Part shown: one piece after another, positions 10,922-21,102 of the stretch
Numbering within the stretch: position 1 is the stretch's first letter
How the letters are laid out: every line of letters starts with the position of its first letter
Source of the DNA: Jacaranda mimosifolia
Taxonomy: Eukaryota > Streptophyta > Magnoliopsida > Lamiales > Bignoniaceae
Direction: 5' to 3'
DNA length: 64,000 nucleotides
Assembly (NCBI GenBank): GCA_018894105.1
Contig: CM032128.1
Location: 19,759,001-19,823,000, forward strand
Made by a program: the position numbers and the translations under genes
The notes under the pieces: model-generated
Seen by the model: the letters and a program-made list of their open reading frames with translations, nothing else
Databases searched by the model: none
What the model was told of the DNA's origin: nothing

Positions 10922-11359
10922 TCAACAAATGCAAGACAAGAAGGAAACATATAAATCTTGATAATCAAGATCATTCGAGTAACCAAAAAAAAGGAAGGGG
11001 AAGAGAAAAGGAACAGAACAATAACATAAAAAGGCCCCCATTAAATTAGGGGCTTCCAACGACCGTTGGTAGGTGGACCATTCACAGCAAGCGCACCCCC
11101 AAAATAAGCCAGAGTGCTCTTCTTCGCCACACGAGAACATCATTAGCCACTTGAACAGCAATAAGCTCATCAACAAGATCAGGGGAAAAATCAAACTCCA
11201 TTGGAGCCTCGGCCTCATGATCTTCCAAACTAGGAGAAAATGGGCATAATTTATTGTTCAGCGACGGATCCAGCCTCTATTCGCTGAAATTGACCCCTAA
11301 AGTCCGTAGTTGTGCCAATGTCCGGTTGAAGCCATCTTCAAACCTTCACCGCCCTAAAG
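10922..11359 (-). pseudogene. C-terminal part of gypsy-2 antisense ORF
   Basis: On the reverse strand this segment reads through an acidic piece (EAPMEFDFSPDLVDELIAVQ at about 11210-11150) like the acidic tails of plant gypsy antisense ORFs. The N-terminal half of the same gene lies 25 kb away at 35794-37020, also on the reverse strand. The two are separated by the copia-A insertion that starts at 11360. Stops occur between pieces. Confidence 0.55.
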
Positions 11360-13352
11360 TGAGAAGATAGGTAATTATTCATAATTTAAAACCAAATAAA
11401 ATAAAATTAACTTCCTATCTCCAAACCCAGGATCAATCAACATGCCATGAATTAGGATTTGAAGGTAAGTAAAATACCTTTGATATATAAACTAGGAGTT
11501 GATGTAGATCTTCTATGGACTCTTCCAAATCAAGATCTAATATCTCCTCTTCTTGGATCTGTTTTCCCTACACCAAGAACTTGTTAAAACAACAACTTTT
11601 GCTTGTCAATACACCTCTTAAACATCCCTAATCTGGCCAAAAACAAGAGCAAAAGTTTTGCCCAAATGGTCGCCTAAAATTTTTCCAAAAATTGGCCAAG
11701 AGATTATTCAATTCTCCAATTCTAAGCTTCCCAAGTATGAAGCCTCTAATGTTGATCAATGTACCTATGAAAACTCTCAAATCCTCACACCTTTTTCTAG
11801 AGAAGAGATGAGGAAAAAGATGATGGGAGTGGGCGTCTTTTTATGATAGAGATAGAAGAGGTTCTTATAGGTAGTGACTCAACACATGAGTTGTGCTATC
11901 TTGTGGGAGGGAAGAAAGAAGCTTAAGATGGATTCCTATGGGCAGGCTACTGTGTATTTATATAGGGTGAATAGGAAGCTTCATTCACACCTTATCCACA
12001 TATACCAACTAGCTAGATTCAAAATCTAGTTTGAATTGGATTTTAAATTCATATATTAAAATTTGTATCCCTCTAATTAAAATGGACTCTTCTGTTTTAT
12101 TTCCCTTTAATTTATATTATTCTCCTAATTAATTAAATTAACTCTTTGATTTAATTAATTTTAACTTAACTCCTTAAATTAATTAATTTAACTCCTAAAG
12201 TTAATTAACTTAACTCTTTAAGCAATTTAAAATTAGCTTAACTCCTTAAGCTAATCAATTTAACTCCTTAAGTTGACTTCTGATTAATTAAATTTGTCAC
12301 ATAGCAACAATTAAATTAACTCCTTAATTTAATTGGCTTAATTTAACTCTTTAATTTATTTTAATTAATTTAACACTTAAATTAATCAAGCCAAAGTGGC
12401 CAATTGATAATTAGTCAATTTACTCTCTCTATTTCTTTATTAAAAACGTCACTTATGATTTTTCTAACTCCTTAGAAAAATTCCTTCTAATAAATAAGAG
12501 TTTTCTAAGACTTTTGTGTATGACCCATTAGGTTCACCAATTCATTAGACTTGAGCTTACAACTCTTTGTGATATTTTGAATACAAAATAGTCGAATTAG
12601 TTTAAACTAAACTAATAGTTGACTCAATCAATCTCCATTAATTGAAGAGTACACAATCTCTATGGTTGATGTATAGCAACAAGCCCATGAAACCCAACTA
12701 ATTAGATGAATGAATTATATTGAGATGAATGAATTATATAGCAACAAGCCCACAATTATATTTTACGCTTACCATATAAATATGGTCATTTCATCTCCTA
12801 TCTCCCGAAAGAGGCCTAGGGCAAGATATTTGTCAGCTCCCTAATAGCCTCAATAATAATATATCTATTCTTGTTGTTTGATTTCTCATTATGACCTCAA
12901 CTTTGGAAAACTCTTTTTTTCAAATTGTCATATCATCTTGCGTAAGTACTTCTTAGGATCAATCATCTTAGAATATATAGGAGATCAACCCGTTCTTCAC
13001 ATATGGGTGAAATGGATCCTTTTTGGAACTCACCAACCTCCATACTTAGGTAACTTGTGCCCAACCTAAGCCCGAATGACCTGCAATGTGGTTGGAGCAA
13101 AATCAAAGCACAAGGATCTAAATACAAGGTTATTATGGAACCTCAAGTCAAATGACTAATTATATGCACTATCGTAAGCTAGAGAACTTGCCACGGCCAA
13201 CACGAGTTCTCAATAAACTTGTTGTCTAACAAGCACCCACTAATATGTATCCATGTCTAACATAGATTGCCAATGAAATGAGCAAATATCCAACCCCTTG
13301 GAGTATGCATCATTAGTGCAAGTTTATCCAAATTTTAGGTGCCCCGTCTCAT
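11360..13352 (-). repeat. copia-A left LTR, in inverted orientation, lacking its first ~240 bp
   Basis: This is the same 2.1-2.3 kb LTR family as at 40206-42467 (+), 45821-48064 (-) and 48704-50819 (-). Shared words include TTTTCTAACTC.TTAGAAAA, CTTTTGTGTATGACCCATTAGGTT and AGAGGCCTAGGGCAAG. The interior carries many 'TTAACTCCTTAA' microrepeats (about 12060-12420). It is read on the - strand and breaks off at 13352, after CCCCGTCTCATAA. There it abuts RT sequence of a copia element on the + strand. The orientation is therefore opposite to that of copia-A's other LTR (34322-35793), which a simple element cannot produce. Confidence 0.7.
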
Positions 13353-13422
13353 AAAGCAAGCATCCCAAAGTTGGAATATATGTCTTGATAAGTTTGTCAA
13401 ACCATTTGGCTTTATAAAAAAT
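13353..13422 (+). pseudogene. copia-A RT fragment (5' side of the nested insertion)
   Basis: The sequence GCATCCCAAAGTTGGAATAT onward matches, base for base with few changes, the reverse complement of the copia-C RT gene at about 51895-51940. The same reading resumes on the right of the nested element at 33271 (GTGTATGAACC...). Both sides can be laid against one uninterrupted copia RT. The last 9 bases (ATAAAAAAT) form the target duplication. Confidence 0.75.
13414..13422. repeat. left target-site duplication of the TIR element
   Basis: ATAAAAAAT here pairs with ATAAAAAAAT at 33261-33270, which is one A longer in a homopolymer. About 9 bp is the duplication size made by Mutator-like transposases. 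Confidence 0.65.
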
Positions 13423-13545
13423 GGGGTAAAAATCTTTTTACCCCCTGTGTTATACGAAATGGGCGGTTTACCCCCTTGTGAAAAAAAAAGGTTGAAATAC
13501 CACCTTATGTTTTTAAATTGTGGTTCACTGCACCCTTCCGTATAT
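13423..13545 (+). repeat. left terminal inverted repeat of Mutator-like element
   Basis: It begins GGGGTAAAAATC and contains GGTTTACCCCCTTGTGAAAA followed by AGGTTGAAATAC and TTATGTTTTTAAA. The reverse complement of 33140-33260 carries the same blocks in the same order (GGTTTACCCCATTGCGAAAA, AGGTTGAAATAC, CTTGTGTTTTTAAA). Long TIRs of roughly 100 bp or more, starting with G/A-rich bases, together with a ~9-bp duplication, fit a non-autonomous MULE or foldback element. Confidence 0.75.
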
Positions 13546-13619
13546 TTGTGTTGAATTTTACATTGAAAGGACAAAAATACCCTCTTATATACATAAAATT
13601 ACTTTATGTCCTTATGTTT

Positions 13620-13720
13620 TTCTTTTTCTTTTATTTAATTTAAATTTAAATAATTTTATATTTATAAAATACATAAGGTATTTATATAAATTAAATACTA
13701 TTTATTATTTATAAAATTAG
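13620..13720. repeat. AT-rich repeat, copy a
   Basis: This contains TTAAATACTATTTATTATTT followed by ATAAAATTA. The same word occurs at 20697-20728, 32171-32200 and, more diverged, at 32371-32400 and 32465-32490. It forms the left border of the pararetroviral sequence. Confidence 0.7.
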
Positions 13721-14065
13721 GATCGAAAAAAGTGTCAAAATTTTAGGAGTTAAGGCCAGCCATGTCAAGGTGGCAGTATAGGCAGAACCAACTATGTAGG
13801 CGGTGTTTTACTCAGGATCTCTAACTTTCAAGTTCTAATTATAGATCAAGTTAGGCCCAAAAACGCATAACGCCTTTCACACAACAATAGTGGGCAAAAC
13901 CAGGGCCCACTGCAAGATCTATAATTAAAACTACCTGTTTAGATCCCGAAACCTTCTTAACCTCCTATCCTTTCTAACATTTCCAGATGCTTATCCTTAT
14001 AGCATGAGAATCAGCATGCTTAATTAGTGTAAAGAAATATATAGCCCAACACAGAATTAGATTAG

Positions 14066-14203
14066 CCTGCTATTCAGGCTAATATTCAACAATTTAAAGA
14101 AATATTAATTCAAAACAAAAATTTAAAAGTACCTGAAGAAAACTTTGAAGAACTTCAGCCATCAATTATATTTGAAAAATATACAAAGGATGAAAATTTA
14201 TAG
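14066..14203 (+). pseudogene. coding-like 45-codon stretch on the opposite strand of the viral intergenic region
   Basis: Between a stop at 14063-14065 and a stop at 14201-14203 the + strand is open and reads like real protein (FKEILIQNKNLKVPEENFEE...). It has an Asn/Lys/Glu-rich style like the viral polyprotein. All other viral ORFs are on the - strand. It may be an inverted piece of viral coding sequence, a common outcome in integrated pararetroviruses, or chance. No domain is recognised. Confidence 0.3.
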
Positions 14204-14254
14204 AGATGTATACAAAGGAAGGTATGAGGAGCTCTAGCTAGCTTCTGCCTAAAA

Positions 14255-14290
14255 CTGAAGTGGCCTTTCCTATTTATAGACAATTTAAGC
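14255..14290 (-). promoter_or_regulatory. probable pararetroviral promoter (TATA box)
   Basis: The reverse strand reads GTCTATAAATAGGAAAGGCC. A TATAAATA box in this setting, downstream of the last viral ORF and followed by a long leader-like region toward lower coordinates, is where the terminally redundant full-length transcript of Caulimoviridae starts. Activity is not implied. Confidence 0.55.
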
Positions 14291-14436
14291 TGGACTTCAA
14301 AACTCAAAATAAAACTTTTTTACGAATATTTCACATCCAAATAGTACTATTACAAAAGTGACTTTATAAAAGTTAAAAAGTCAACAGTAAGTTACTGTTG
14401 ATTTGTCCATTCTTCTCTGAATTGGTTGACAAGTCT

Positions 14437-15420
14437 TTATCCTTGTCTGGTGGATGATTCTTCAGACTTCTTTTTGATATTATCATTTATTATTTCTATA
14501 AGATGATCAAAAATATCTTCAATTGAGGGCTCTTCTTCCTCATAAGGATCTTGAGATTCTCCTGCAAGACAATTATATTGGTTTTCTCCTTTTGATGAAG
14601 TAGCCATTGAAGAATTGAATTTATTGTCCATCTCAACATTCAGATTTTTCATTAAATCTTTCTTCATTTCTTCAATATAGGATTCAACCATTTCTTCTTT
14701 GGAGATGACTCCTTTTTTCATTTGCATTTTCCTCATAATGTGCTTAAAAGGACTGGGCGATTCCCTTTGTTGCTTGGCCTTAATTAACTGTTGATATTCT
14801 AAAAAAATTTCTTGGATATGATCCAAAGTTTCTTGTCCATAATATGTTCCTATTTCTTTGTCTTGTAAGAGCATTTTGTTCCAGAATTTTGTGAAGAAGA
14901 TTCTCCTTAAGCATGGAATATTTCGTTGAGTATGATCAACTTTTGGAGCCCATTTCCAGATCTAGGGGATAAAAAAAATCAACAAAGAAATACATTGGGG
15001 CCATTCCCTCAATCCACTTAATTTGATGTTCCAAATTGATAAGCTTTGGTGAACAATTCACCCATTCAGTATAATAACCTTTAAAAGGTTCAAGAAGAAT
15101 TTTTATTGATGGACCATAATTCATCCACCATTCATGAAACTAATTAGCAAGGTCTCGTTTATAAACTTCAGAGCAAACCTTGATAAACCAAGAATGTTTT
15201 TTCTTTGGATTTTCATAAAGTAAAGCTTTATTATATGCTTCAATATAATCCCATTAATTAAATTTGATTGGAGTTTTTAACTCCTGATGAAAATATTCTT
15301 TTTTTTCTTAGGGTACTTATTCCCCATTCTTCAGAAGATATAATCTTCTTAATTATAATTTTGCTAAAATTAAAGCTTGCTCGACTATTAGTCGGATGAA
15401 AATGGCTAATTTCACAGGAT
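14437..15420 (-). pseudogene. second viral ORF region downstream of RNase H, function unknown
   Basis: Two open pieces on the reverse strand, 15124-14936 and 14874-14437 (145 codons), follow the RNase H, with in-frame stops around them. The second is highly charged: it has a predicted coiled-coil stretch (SKEEMVESYIEEMKKDLMKN) and an acidic stretch (EEEEPSIEDIFDHLIEI), and ends just before the intergenic region. Some florendovirus lineages have a second ORF at this position; others end with RNase H. I do not recognise a domain and assign no function. Confidence 0.5.
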
Positions 15421-15427
15421 TATGTAC

Positions 15428-15817
15428 TTATGAGTATATTCTCATAATGTGATCTTTCTTTATAAGATCCTGCAGTATCTGATGTTGTATCAAGATACCT
15501 TGCATTAAGATCATGTACTTAGAAATATCATGTTTGAAATCTTTAATAAACATATATTTTGCTGATTGGCAATCTGTTTTTATAATAAATTTTTTATTAT
15601 ATAAATCATCTTGAAATTTTAAAACACATTTGACAATTGCAAGAATTTCTTTAGCTATAGTAGCATAATTCTTTTGGCTATTATTCCATTTTCCTGAATG
15701 AAATCTAACAAGATATTCTTGTTTAGTATTTGGATGTATTTGTTTTAAAATACCTCCATAACCTATATCAGAAGCATCTGTTTCTATAATCTTTTTCCAA
15801 TTAGGATTAGCAAGCAT
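15428..15817 (-). pseudogene. viral RNase H domain
   Basis: A 129-codon open piece carries the type I RNase H signature: a first Asp in IIETDASDIGYGG, a Glu in AKEILAIV, and a further Asp in FIIKTDCQSAKYM. In pararetroviruses this domain degrades the RNA template during reverse transcription and sits at the C-terminus of the polymerase. A stop at 15839 and a frame break separate it from the RT piece (15875-16258) upstream. Confidence 0.85.
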
Positions 15818-15874
15818 AAGGCAAGGAAGATTATTAACCTTTTGTTTTATTTTTCTAACAATTTCAGTATGTTG

Positions 15875-16548
15875 TTATGTCCAAGGTTTAGGAACCTTTT
15901 TCAATATATCATAAAGAATAGCAGTATCTTCGGCCAAATTCTTATCAACAATTTTATTAGGAAATTTAGAAGCAAATTCTATACTTCTATTAATAGGAAT
16001 AATTTTTCTTTTTTCTATATTATGACCAAGAAATCTAACTTTTGTTTGAAAAATATTCATTTTTGTTCTAGATATGATTAAACCATTTTGAATTATAATT
16101 TTCTTAAAAATATCAAGATGTTTAAAATGCATCTCAATAGTTTTAGAAAAAACTAAAATATCATCAATATAAACAATTATAAACTCATTGTATGGAATGA
16201 ATATATCATTCATAATTTTTTGAAATTCTGAAGGAGCATTTTTCAGACCAAATGGCATAACATTCCATTCAAATTGTCCTATTGGAACATTAAAAACATT
16301 TTTATACTTGTCTTTTTCAGCAATCTAAATCTGTCAATATCCTGATTTTAAGTCAAATTTTGAAAATACAATAGCTTCATAAAGTCTATCAAGTAAGTCC
16401 TTGTTATTAGGAATAGGATATCTAATCCATTTTAAAACTTTATTAAGAGGTTTGTAATTATTAACAAGACGAGGTAATCCTCTTTCTTGTTCTGAATGTT
16501 TATTAACATAAAAAGCAGTACAAGACCAAGAAGATTTAGAAGGGTTTA
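15875..16548 (-). pseudogene. viral reverse transcriptase domain
   Basis: The 127-codon open piece 16258-15875 contains MPFGLKNAPSEFQKIMNDIF and the catalytic core IVYIDDILVFS, with both Asp intact. These are followed by the thumb motif VRFLGHNIEK and then the PWT ending typical of caulimovirid RT before RNase H. The upstream part (16548-16259) continues the domain in decayed form: reverse-strand residues around YRPLNKVLKWIRYPIPNN, then a stop near 16324. The domain copies pregenomic RNA into DNA. Confidence 0.88.
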
Positions 16549-17355
16549 TTAAACCTTTTCTAAAAGAGAATCAATTTCTTTTTTGCATAATTCCAAATAT
16601 TCAGAATTCATTTGACATGGTCTAGCTTTAGTAGAAATTTTCTTTTCATCCAAATCATCTTCATATGGAAGACTAACAACATGCTTCTTTCTATTCCAGA
16701 AAGTATTTGGATGATAATTACAAATTTCTAAAGAGAATTGACTAAATATTAATTTAATCTTATCCTGTAATTTAGGATTTTGAAGTTTTTCTTCAATTGT
16801 TAAAATATTAATTTCTTCTTTAAGAAAATTAATTTGATGATTTTTTGCTATAAGTAAATCATGAATTTGATGAAGAACTCTAGTAAACGGTTCAGTTATA
16901 AACTGAAAACTTATTTCCTTTTCTTCAAAAGTTCCTTTAAAACCTTTTTCATCAATATTTTTTATAGGAAATATTTTCTTTAAAAATGGAGTACCAAGTA
17001 TAACTTGGTTAGTTATATTTTTAACAAGTAAAAACCTTGTAGGAATACAAGTATTATTTTTGCAAATATATGCTTTTGGTAATTTATATTGAATATCTAA
17101 TTTCTGACCATTTGCAGAACTAAAAGTATGAGTAGTTTTATAAAAATACCTGGTAGGAATAATTCCTTCCTGTATACAATTAAGATCTGTTCCACTATCA
17201 ATTAAAGCAGTTAGCTCCCTTTTAAAATTATTGTCAATAAGTAAAGTAATTTTTATAATCCATTTTTGAGATGTAATCATCTCTAGAGTAGACAGAAAAT
17301 TATCATTATTAGGGAATCTTATTATCTCATCAAAAATTTTATTATGGAAACTCAT
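16549..17355 (-). pseudogene. viral aspartic protease and start of RT
   Basis: This is the longest open viral piece (268 codons). The protease active site reads TALIDSGTDLNCIQ, the D-S/T-G motif of retroviral-type aspartic proteases that cut the polyprotein. It is followed by a hydrophobic strand and VILGTPFLKKIFPI, the flap-side ILG motif. The end of the piece (RPCQMNSEYLELCKKEIDSL) is the conserved entry to the RT domain. Start and end are set by flanking stops. Confidence 0.85.
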
Positions 17356-17399
17356 AATTTTATTATTTTCTAAAATAGAAATTATTTCATCAAGACATT

Positions 17400-18238
17400 T
17401 ATTTTCTTGTTTAAGATTATAAATCTCATTTTTTAAATTATTTATTTCTACAGTTAAATCATGAACTGTAGTAGGAGTTTCAATTTTTTGTCTTTATTTC
17501 AAAAAAATTTGAACCTCAGCCATAATATAGGGTTCTGGTGAAGTATAAACTTCTTGATTTTTATCAAAAGAATTATTAGAAGCACTAGGAGTGTTTTCTA
17601 TCTGATCTATGATTTTAGATCTAATCTCTGGATCTTTTATAAATTTTAAAAGTTCCACAAGATTTTCACCATTTAAAACATTGATATTTAAATCATTGAA
17701 TTGAGCAAGAATTTTATAAAATTCTTCATTTCACTTTCTTGTTTAGAACAAACTTGTCCTTATTGACAAGGATCACAACATTCTTCTTCAGAAACATAAT
17801 TTTCATTTTCTAAAACTTTCAAATCTTTATATTCTAAAGATTTCTCAGAACTATTATCTAAAATATCATAATTATCTTCTGATTCAGAATTTAAAAGTAA
17901 CTTAGAAGAGTTTCTTTTATATCTTTATCAATATTAAGATTATTAATCTTTTTCTTCATTTTACATCTATTAGCATAATGACCTATTTTTCCACATTAAA
18001 ATAGGCTCTTGATTTTTTCTTTTCTAATCTATTATTCTTTCTTTCTTCTCTTTTTTCTCTTCTTTTTGCTTTTCTTTTATTAAAAGATACTTTATCTTTT
18101 TTATGCCTATAAGGCTTACTAGTGTAGGTTGTTCCATACCAAATTGACCACAAAATTGACCTAATTGTCTTTTTTCTGTAATATTATGTCTTTTAATTTG
18201 TTGATTTAATTTAATCTCATTACATAAGGATAAACCTT
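17400..18238 (-). pseudogene. coat-protein C-terminus with zinc knuckle and acidic linker
   Basis: The reverse strand at 17995-17963 reads CGKIGHYANRC, the last three ligands of a CCHC zinc knuckle. The expected first Cys two residues upstream is replaced by a stop-containing stretch. Upstream lies a Lys/Arg-rich segment (about 18010-18110), and downstream an acidic Ser/Glu-rich linker leading to the protease. This layout is usual for Caulimoviridae coat proteins, where the knuckle binds RNA during packaging. Several stops interrupt it. Confidence 0.65.
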
Positions 18239-18239
18239 C

Positions 18240-18731
18240 TTAAATACATGTTCCTATAAGTTTTCCATAGGTATAATTATCATATTCAATGTGAGTTCCT
18301 CCTTTTCTAAGGTTTTTTCTAACCCTTTCAGCAAATAAAGAAGGTAAACCATCTATAAATTTAGATTTCCAATGAGTACTATTAGACTCAGGAAGTTCCA
18401 TTACTCTAGACAAAAATGTGTCTTTATACCACCTAAATGAGGTAAGAGTAGGACATTTTAACCCATTAAGTAATGTTCTGATATTTTCACTATTATCAGA
18501 CCATCTACCAGTCAAATGTTCTATAATATTAACGACAAGTGTAAAAACAGCATTTTCAACATTATGACCTGTTTCACTTTTAATAGTATTAAGAATTTCA
18601 GTTCTATCAGAAGCAGTAAGATAATTATCCCACCAACCTTTTAATTGTCTAGTAAATCCTGCAACAATCATGTTAGCAACAACTTTATCACTATTACCAT
18701 TTGTTTTAGAAATTGTACTATACATTAGCAT
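18240..18731 (-). pseudogene. viral coat protein core
   Basis: A 163-codon open piece has the capsid core pattern of Caulimoviridae: a tryptophan-rich helix (LKGWWDNYLTASDR), a stretch like FRWYKDTFLSRVMELPES, and WKSKFIDGLPSLFAERVR, followed by the region that leads to the basic and CCHC part. It ends at a stop at 18240. The protein forms the virion shell in exogenous relatives. The upstream piece 18753-19424 leads into it through a frame break at about 18740. Confidence 0.75.
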
Positions 18732-18752
18732 TCTATGAACAAGATTATAAAT

Positions 18753-19424
18753 CTATCTTTCAGTATAACCATCAAGATTCCATTCATAAATATTCTTACC
18801 ATTGTAGCTATTATTAATAATAAATTCTTGTTCTTCAAGAAAAAAATCTTGAGGAGTTTGTCTTGGATAATAATACATCCTCATAGTTGGCTTATCAACA
18901 TATTTGTCAATTTTATTAATTTCTTCTTTAATATAACTCTTATAGCTATCAGTATTACTCATATCATCTTCAAATTCTTTATTAAGAGTATTAAGTTTCA
19001 ATCCTTTAAGCTTATTATCAAGAATTTTTTCTAATTCACTAACAGATTTTAATTTGAAATTATGAATTTCAGGAGGAGGTTGAATACTAGGAGTAGCAAT
19101 GGCCTTTTTATTTTGACCTTGATTAAGGTTTGCAACACTAATTAAATTTTTAACTTGATTTACAAGAGAATATAATTCTTCAACTCTACTATGAAGAGAG
19201 GAAATTTGTTCTCCTAATACATTAAGATATATACTAGCATAATTTTGTTGTTTTACTAAATTATTAATAGTAGCAGTAGTAATTTGAAATGTTTCATTTT
19301 CAAAAAGTTTTTGAAATGCGGAAAAATATAATATTTCTCCATTATTATAAATTTGAAAAGGTTGTTGAGGTGGATAAATAGCTTTTAAAACTTGTCCACT
19401 ACTCAATTTATAATTTCTTTCCAT
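18753..19424 (-). pseudogene. polyprotein segment before the coat core, coiled-coil bearing
   Basis: A 223-codon open piece shows a heptad-like helix (ISSLHSRVEELYSLVNQVKN), then a proline-rich link and a conserved-looking end (YYYPRQTPQDFFLEEQ). Caulimovirid polyproteins have such a coiled-coil region between movement protein and coat protein. Its role in this virus is not known. The residue range is bounded by stops at both ends. Confidence 0.55.
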
Positions 19425-19694
19425 AATAGATATATAGTTTTCAATATAAGTAGTTATGAACCAAGGAACAAATGGAATTATTTTATTTTCTTTTGAAACA
19501 AAGAATAAAATTCATTTTGAAATTTTAGTTTATCTTCTCCATTGAAATTTTCAAAAAACCATTTTCTAAATGGTTCCCATTTAGGTAAGTTAAATTCTTT
19601 TTGAATAAGTTGCCTGGCAGGAGATCCAGGTCTAAAATCAATTTTTTGATTAAAGGAGATCCAGGTCTAAAATCAATTTTTTGATTAAAATCCA

Positions 19695-20180
19695 TTAAAT
19701 AGGAAAATTCATTTCAGACTCGGTTATTTCCAGTTCTTGATTATTATAAATTCCTTTTACAATATTATTTTTAGGAATTCTTAATTCATTAACTTTATTA
19801 TTATGAATTTCAGACTCATTTGAAGACATTTCTCTAATTTGAGAAGTAGAAGCTCTTGATGGAAAGTCAATATCATCAAAAGGAGAAATATGAGAATAAA
19901 AAGATGTATTAGAATGAGATCTAGAAATTTTGGATCTAGAAGAAGAATCTATTAATCTTTTGTTATCTTCAAACTGTATTTGCACAATACCATCAGATGA
20001 TTGTATTATATTAGTAACATTTGAGTTTATCATAGGCTGTAGATTAACAGCTTGATCCATAATCAAATTTTTAGGAAAAATAATTTCTTCCCATTTTATT
20101 GTTCTTCTAGTAGTAAGATTAGATCTACTAAAATTAGTTTCATTAAGAATTGTTTCATTAATAGGTTTATTAACCTTTTT
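19695..20180 (-). pseudogene. linker between movement and coat regions
   Basis: The open piece 20066-19695 (123 codons) is Ser/Asn-rich and polar with low complexity (RSKISRSHSNTSFYS). It follows the movement-protein core in the polyprotein order. A 31-bp sequence around GGAGATCCAGGTCTAAAATC is duplicated in tandem at 19621-19687, just downstream. No domain is recognised. Confidence 0.5.
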
Positions 20181-20183
20181 ACA

Positions 20184-20690
20184 CTATGGATTAAGTGAAT
20201 GAAGTGGTTTAAAATAAATTCTATAACAAATACATTTAACTTCTGTCCCTGGCATATAAGTATAACCATGCGTCTTAACATTTAAAGTAAGAGCATCAAG
20301 TATATTAACATCAGATAAAAATAATTGTACATTAGGATCAACATAAAAAGGGCCATGAACCAAAATGGATTGTATAATACCCATCAATGATCTTTTCCAA
20401 TTCATATTTCTACCATCTCTTAAAGCTGCTATGAAGCTTTCAGGTAAATTTTCTAAAGTTAATGGTTTAAATGCAATTTGCACAAGACCAATATGAATAA
20501 ATCTATAATTTTCTTTGTAGTGATCTATATCAGATCTACTTAAAAGTTTTAAAATTTTTTCATTACCATCTAATATGATAGATTCTTCTGTAGTTTTAAC
20601 TACTTGTTTTAAACCAAGTTTCTCAAAAGTACCAAATTGGTATATAACCTTAGGTTCTAATTTAGGAATAGTCCATTTATTAAGTAAATC
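20184..20690 (-). pseudogene. viral movement protein core (30K family), 5' truncated
   Basis: The reverse strand contains IDALTLNVKTHGY-type sequence (seen as LDALTLNVKTHGYTYMPGTE) after HGPFYVDPNVQLFLSDVNI. This is the hallmark of the 30K-superfamily movement protein of Caulimoviridae, which opens plasmodesmata for cell-to-cell spread. The frame is open from about 20690 to a stop at 20181-20183. The N-terminal side is missing because viral sequence ends at AT-rich repeat near 20696. Confidence 0.85.
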
Positions 20691-20696
20691 TTATTT

Positions 20697-20911
20697 ATTA
20701 AATACTATTTATTATTTATAAAATTATATTTACATACATATATATATAATTATATACATATGAAAATTATATAAATACATATATATAATTATTTATAACA
20801 TATCTATATACATATATATAAAATAATAAATCATAAACTATATAATATTTATAAAAAATTATATATATACACATATACATATAAAATTTTCATAACATAT
20901 TTATGTATATT
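20697..20911. repeat. AT-rich repeat, copy b
   Basis: Nearly the same sequence as 32173-32300, on the other side of gypsy-3 (shared TTTACATACATATATATA, AACATATCTATATACATATA). It lies between the truncated pararetrovirus and gypsy-3. Its last five bases, ATATT (20907-20911), are the left target duplication of gypsy-3. Confidence 0.75.
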
Positions 20912-21102
20912 TGATATGGGATGGCCCAATGGGCTGGCCCAAAGATCATAGACTCAATGATGTAGCATCAGGCCCATCTCATTCTTGGGGGCCCAATTAT
21001 GCTACCGACTTCAGGTGACCCAAATCGACAAGACAGATCGACATGTCATACTATGGCGGGCAGGCATTCGATTGGGTCACAGGCAAGACCCTTGGTCGAC
21101 CT
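20912..21102 (+). repeat. truncated first LTR of gypsy-3
   Basis: It starts TGATATGGGATGGCCCAATG exactly as the other two LTRs and follows them to about GACCCTTGGTCGACC. It then jumps to sequence normally found 440 bp before the 3' LTR (TCAGAATGAGTAGCC at 21104, matching 30931). Confidence 0.85.

Larger units (their letters stand above)
13721..20696 (-). mobile_element. endogenous pararetrovirus (Caulimoviridae, petuvirus/florendovirus-like), decayed
   Basis: On the reverse strand the order is movement protein, linker, coat protein with zinc knuckle, aspartic protease, RT, RNase H, then a second ORF-like region and an intergenic region with a TATA box. Movement protein, coat protein and pol domains carried together in one polyprotein order, without LTRs or integrase, fit petuviruses and the endogenous florendoviruses. 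The polyprotein is split by stops and frame changes into at least eight open pieces, and its 5' part is cut off at 20696 by AT-rich repeat. No tRNA-Met primer motif (TGGTATCAGAGC) was seen on either strand near the ends. This is a partial, old copy. Confidence 0.88.

Noticed and set aside
13335..13574. Overlapping ORFs on both strands near the left TIR
   Set aside because: They cover the terminal inverted repeat and target duplication and have no protein family. Inverted repeats give mirrored open frames.
13721..14436. tRNA-Met primer site for the pararetrovirus
   Set aside because: TGGTATCAGAGC or a close form was not found on either strand near the viral ends.
15842..16081. Phe-rich ORF on the + strand
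   Set aside because: Antisense shadow of the viral RT piece 15875-16258.
18735..19034. 99-codon Ile/Phe-rich ORF on the + strand, could look membrane-bound
   Set aside because: Antisense shadow of the AT-rich viral coding piece 18753-19424.
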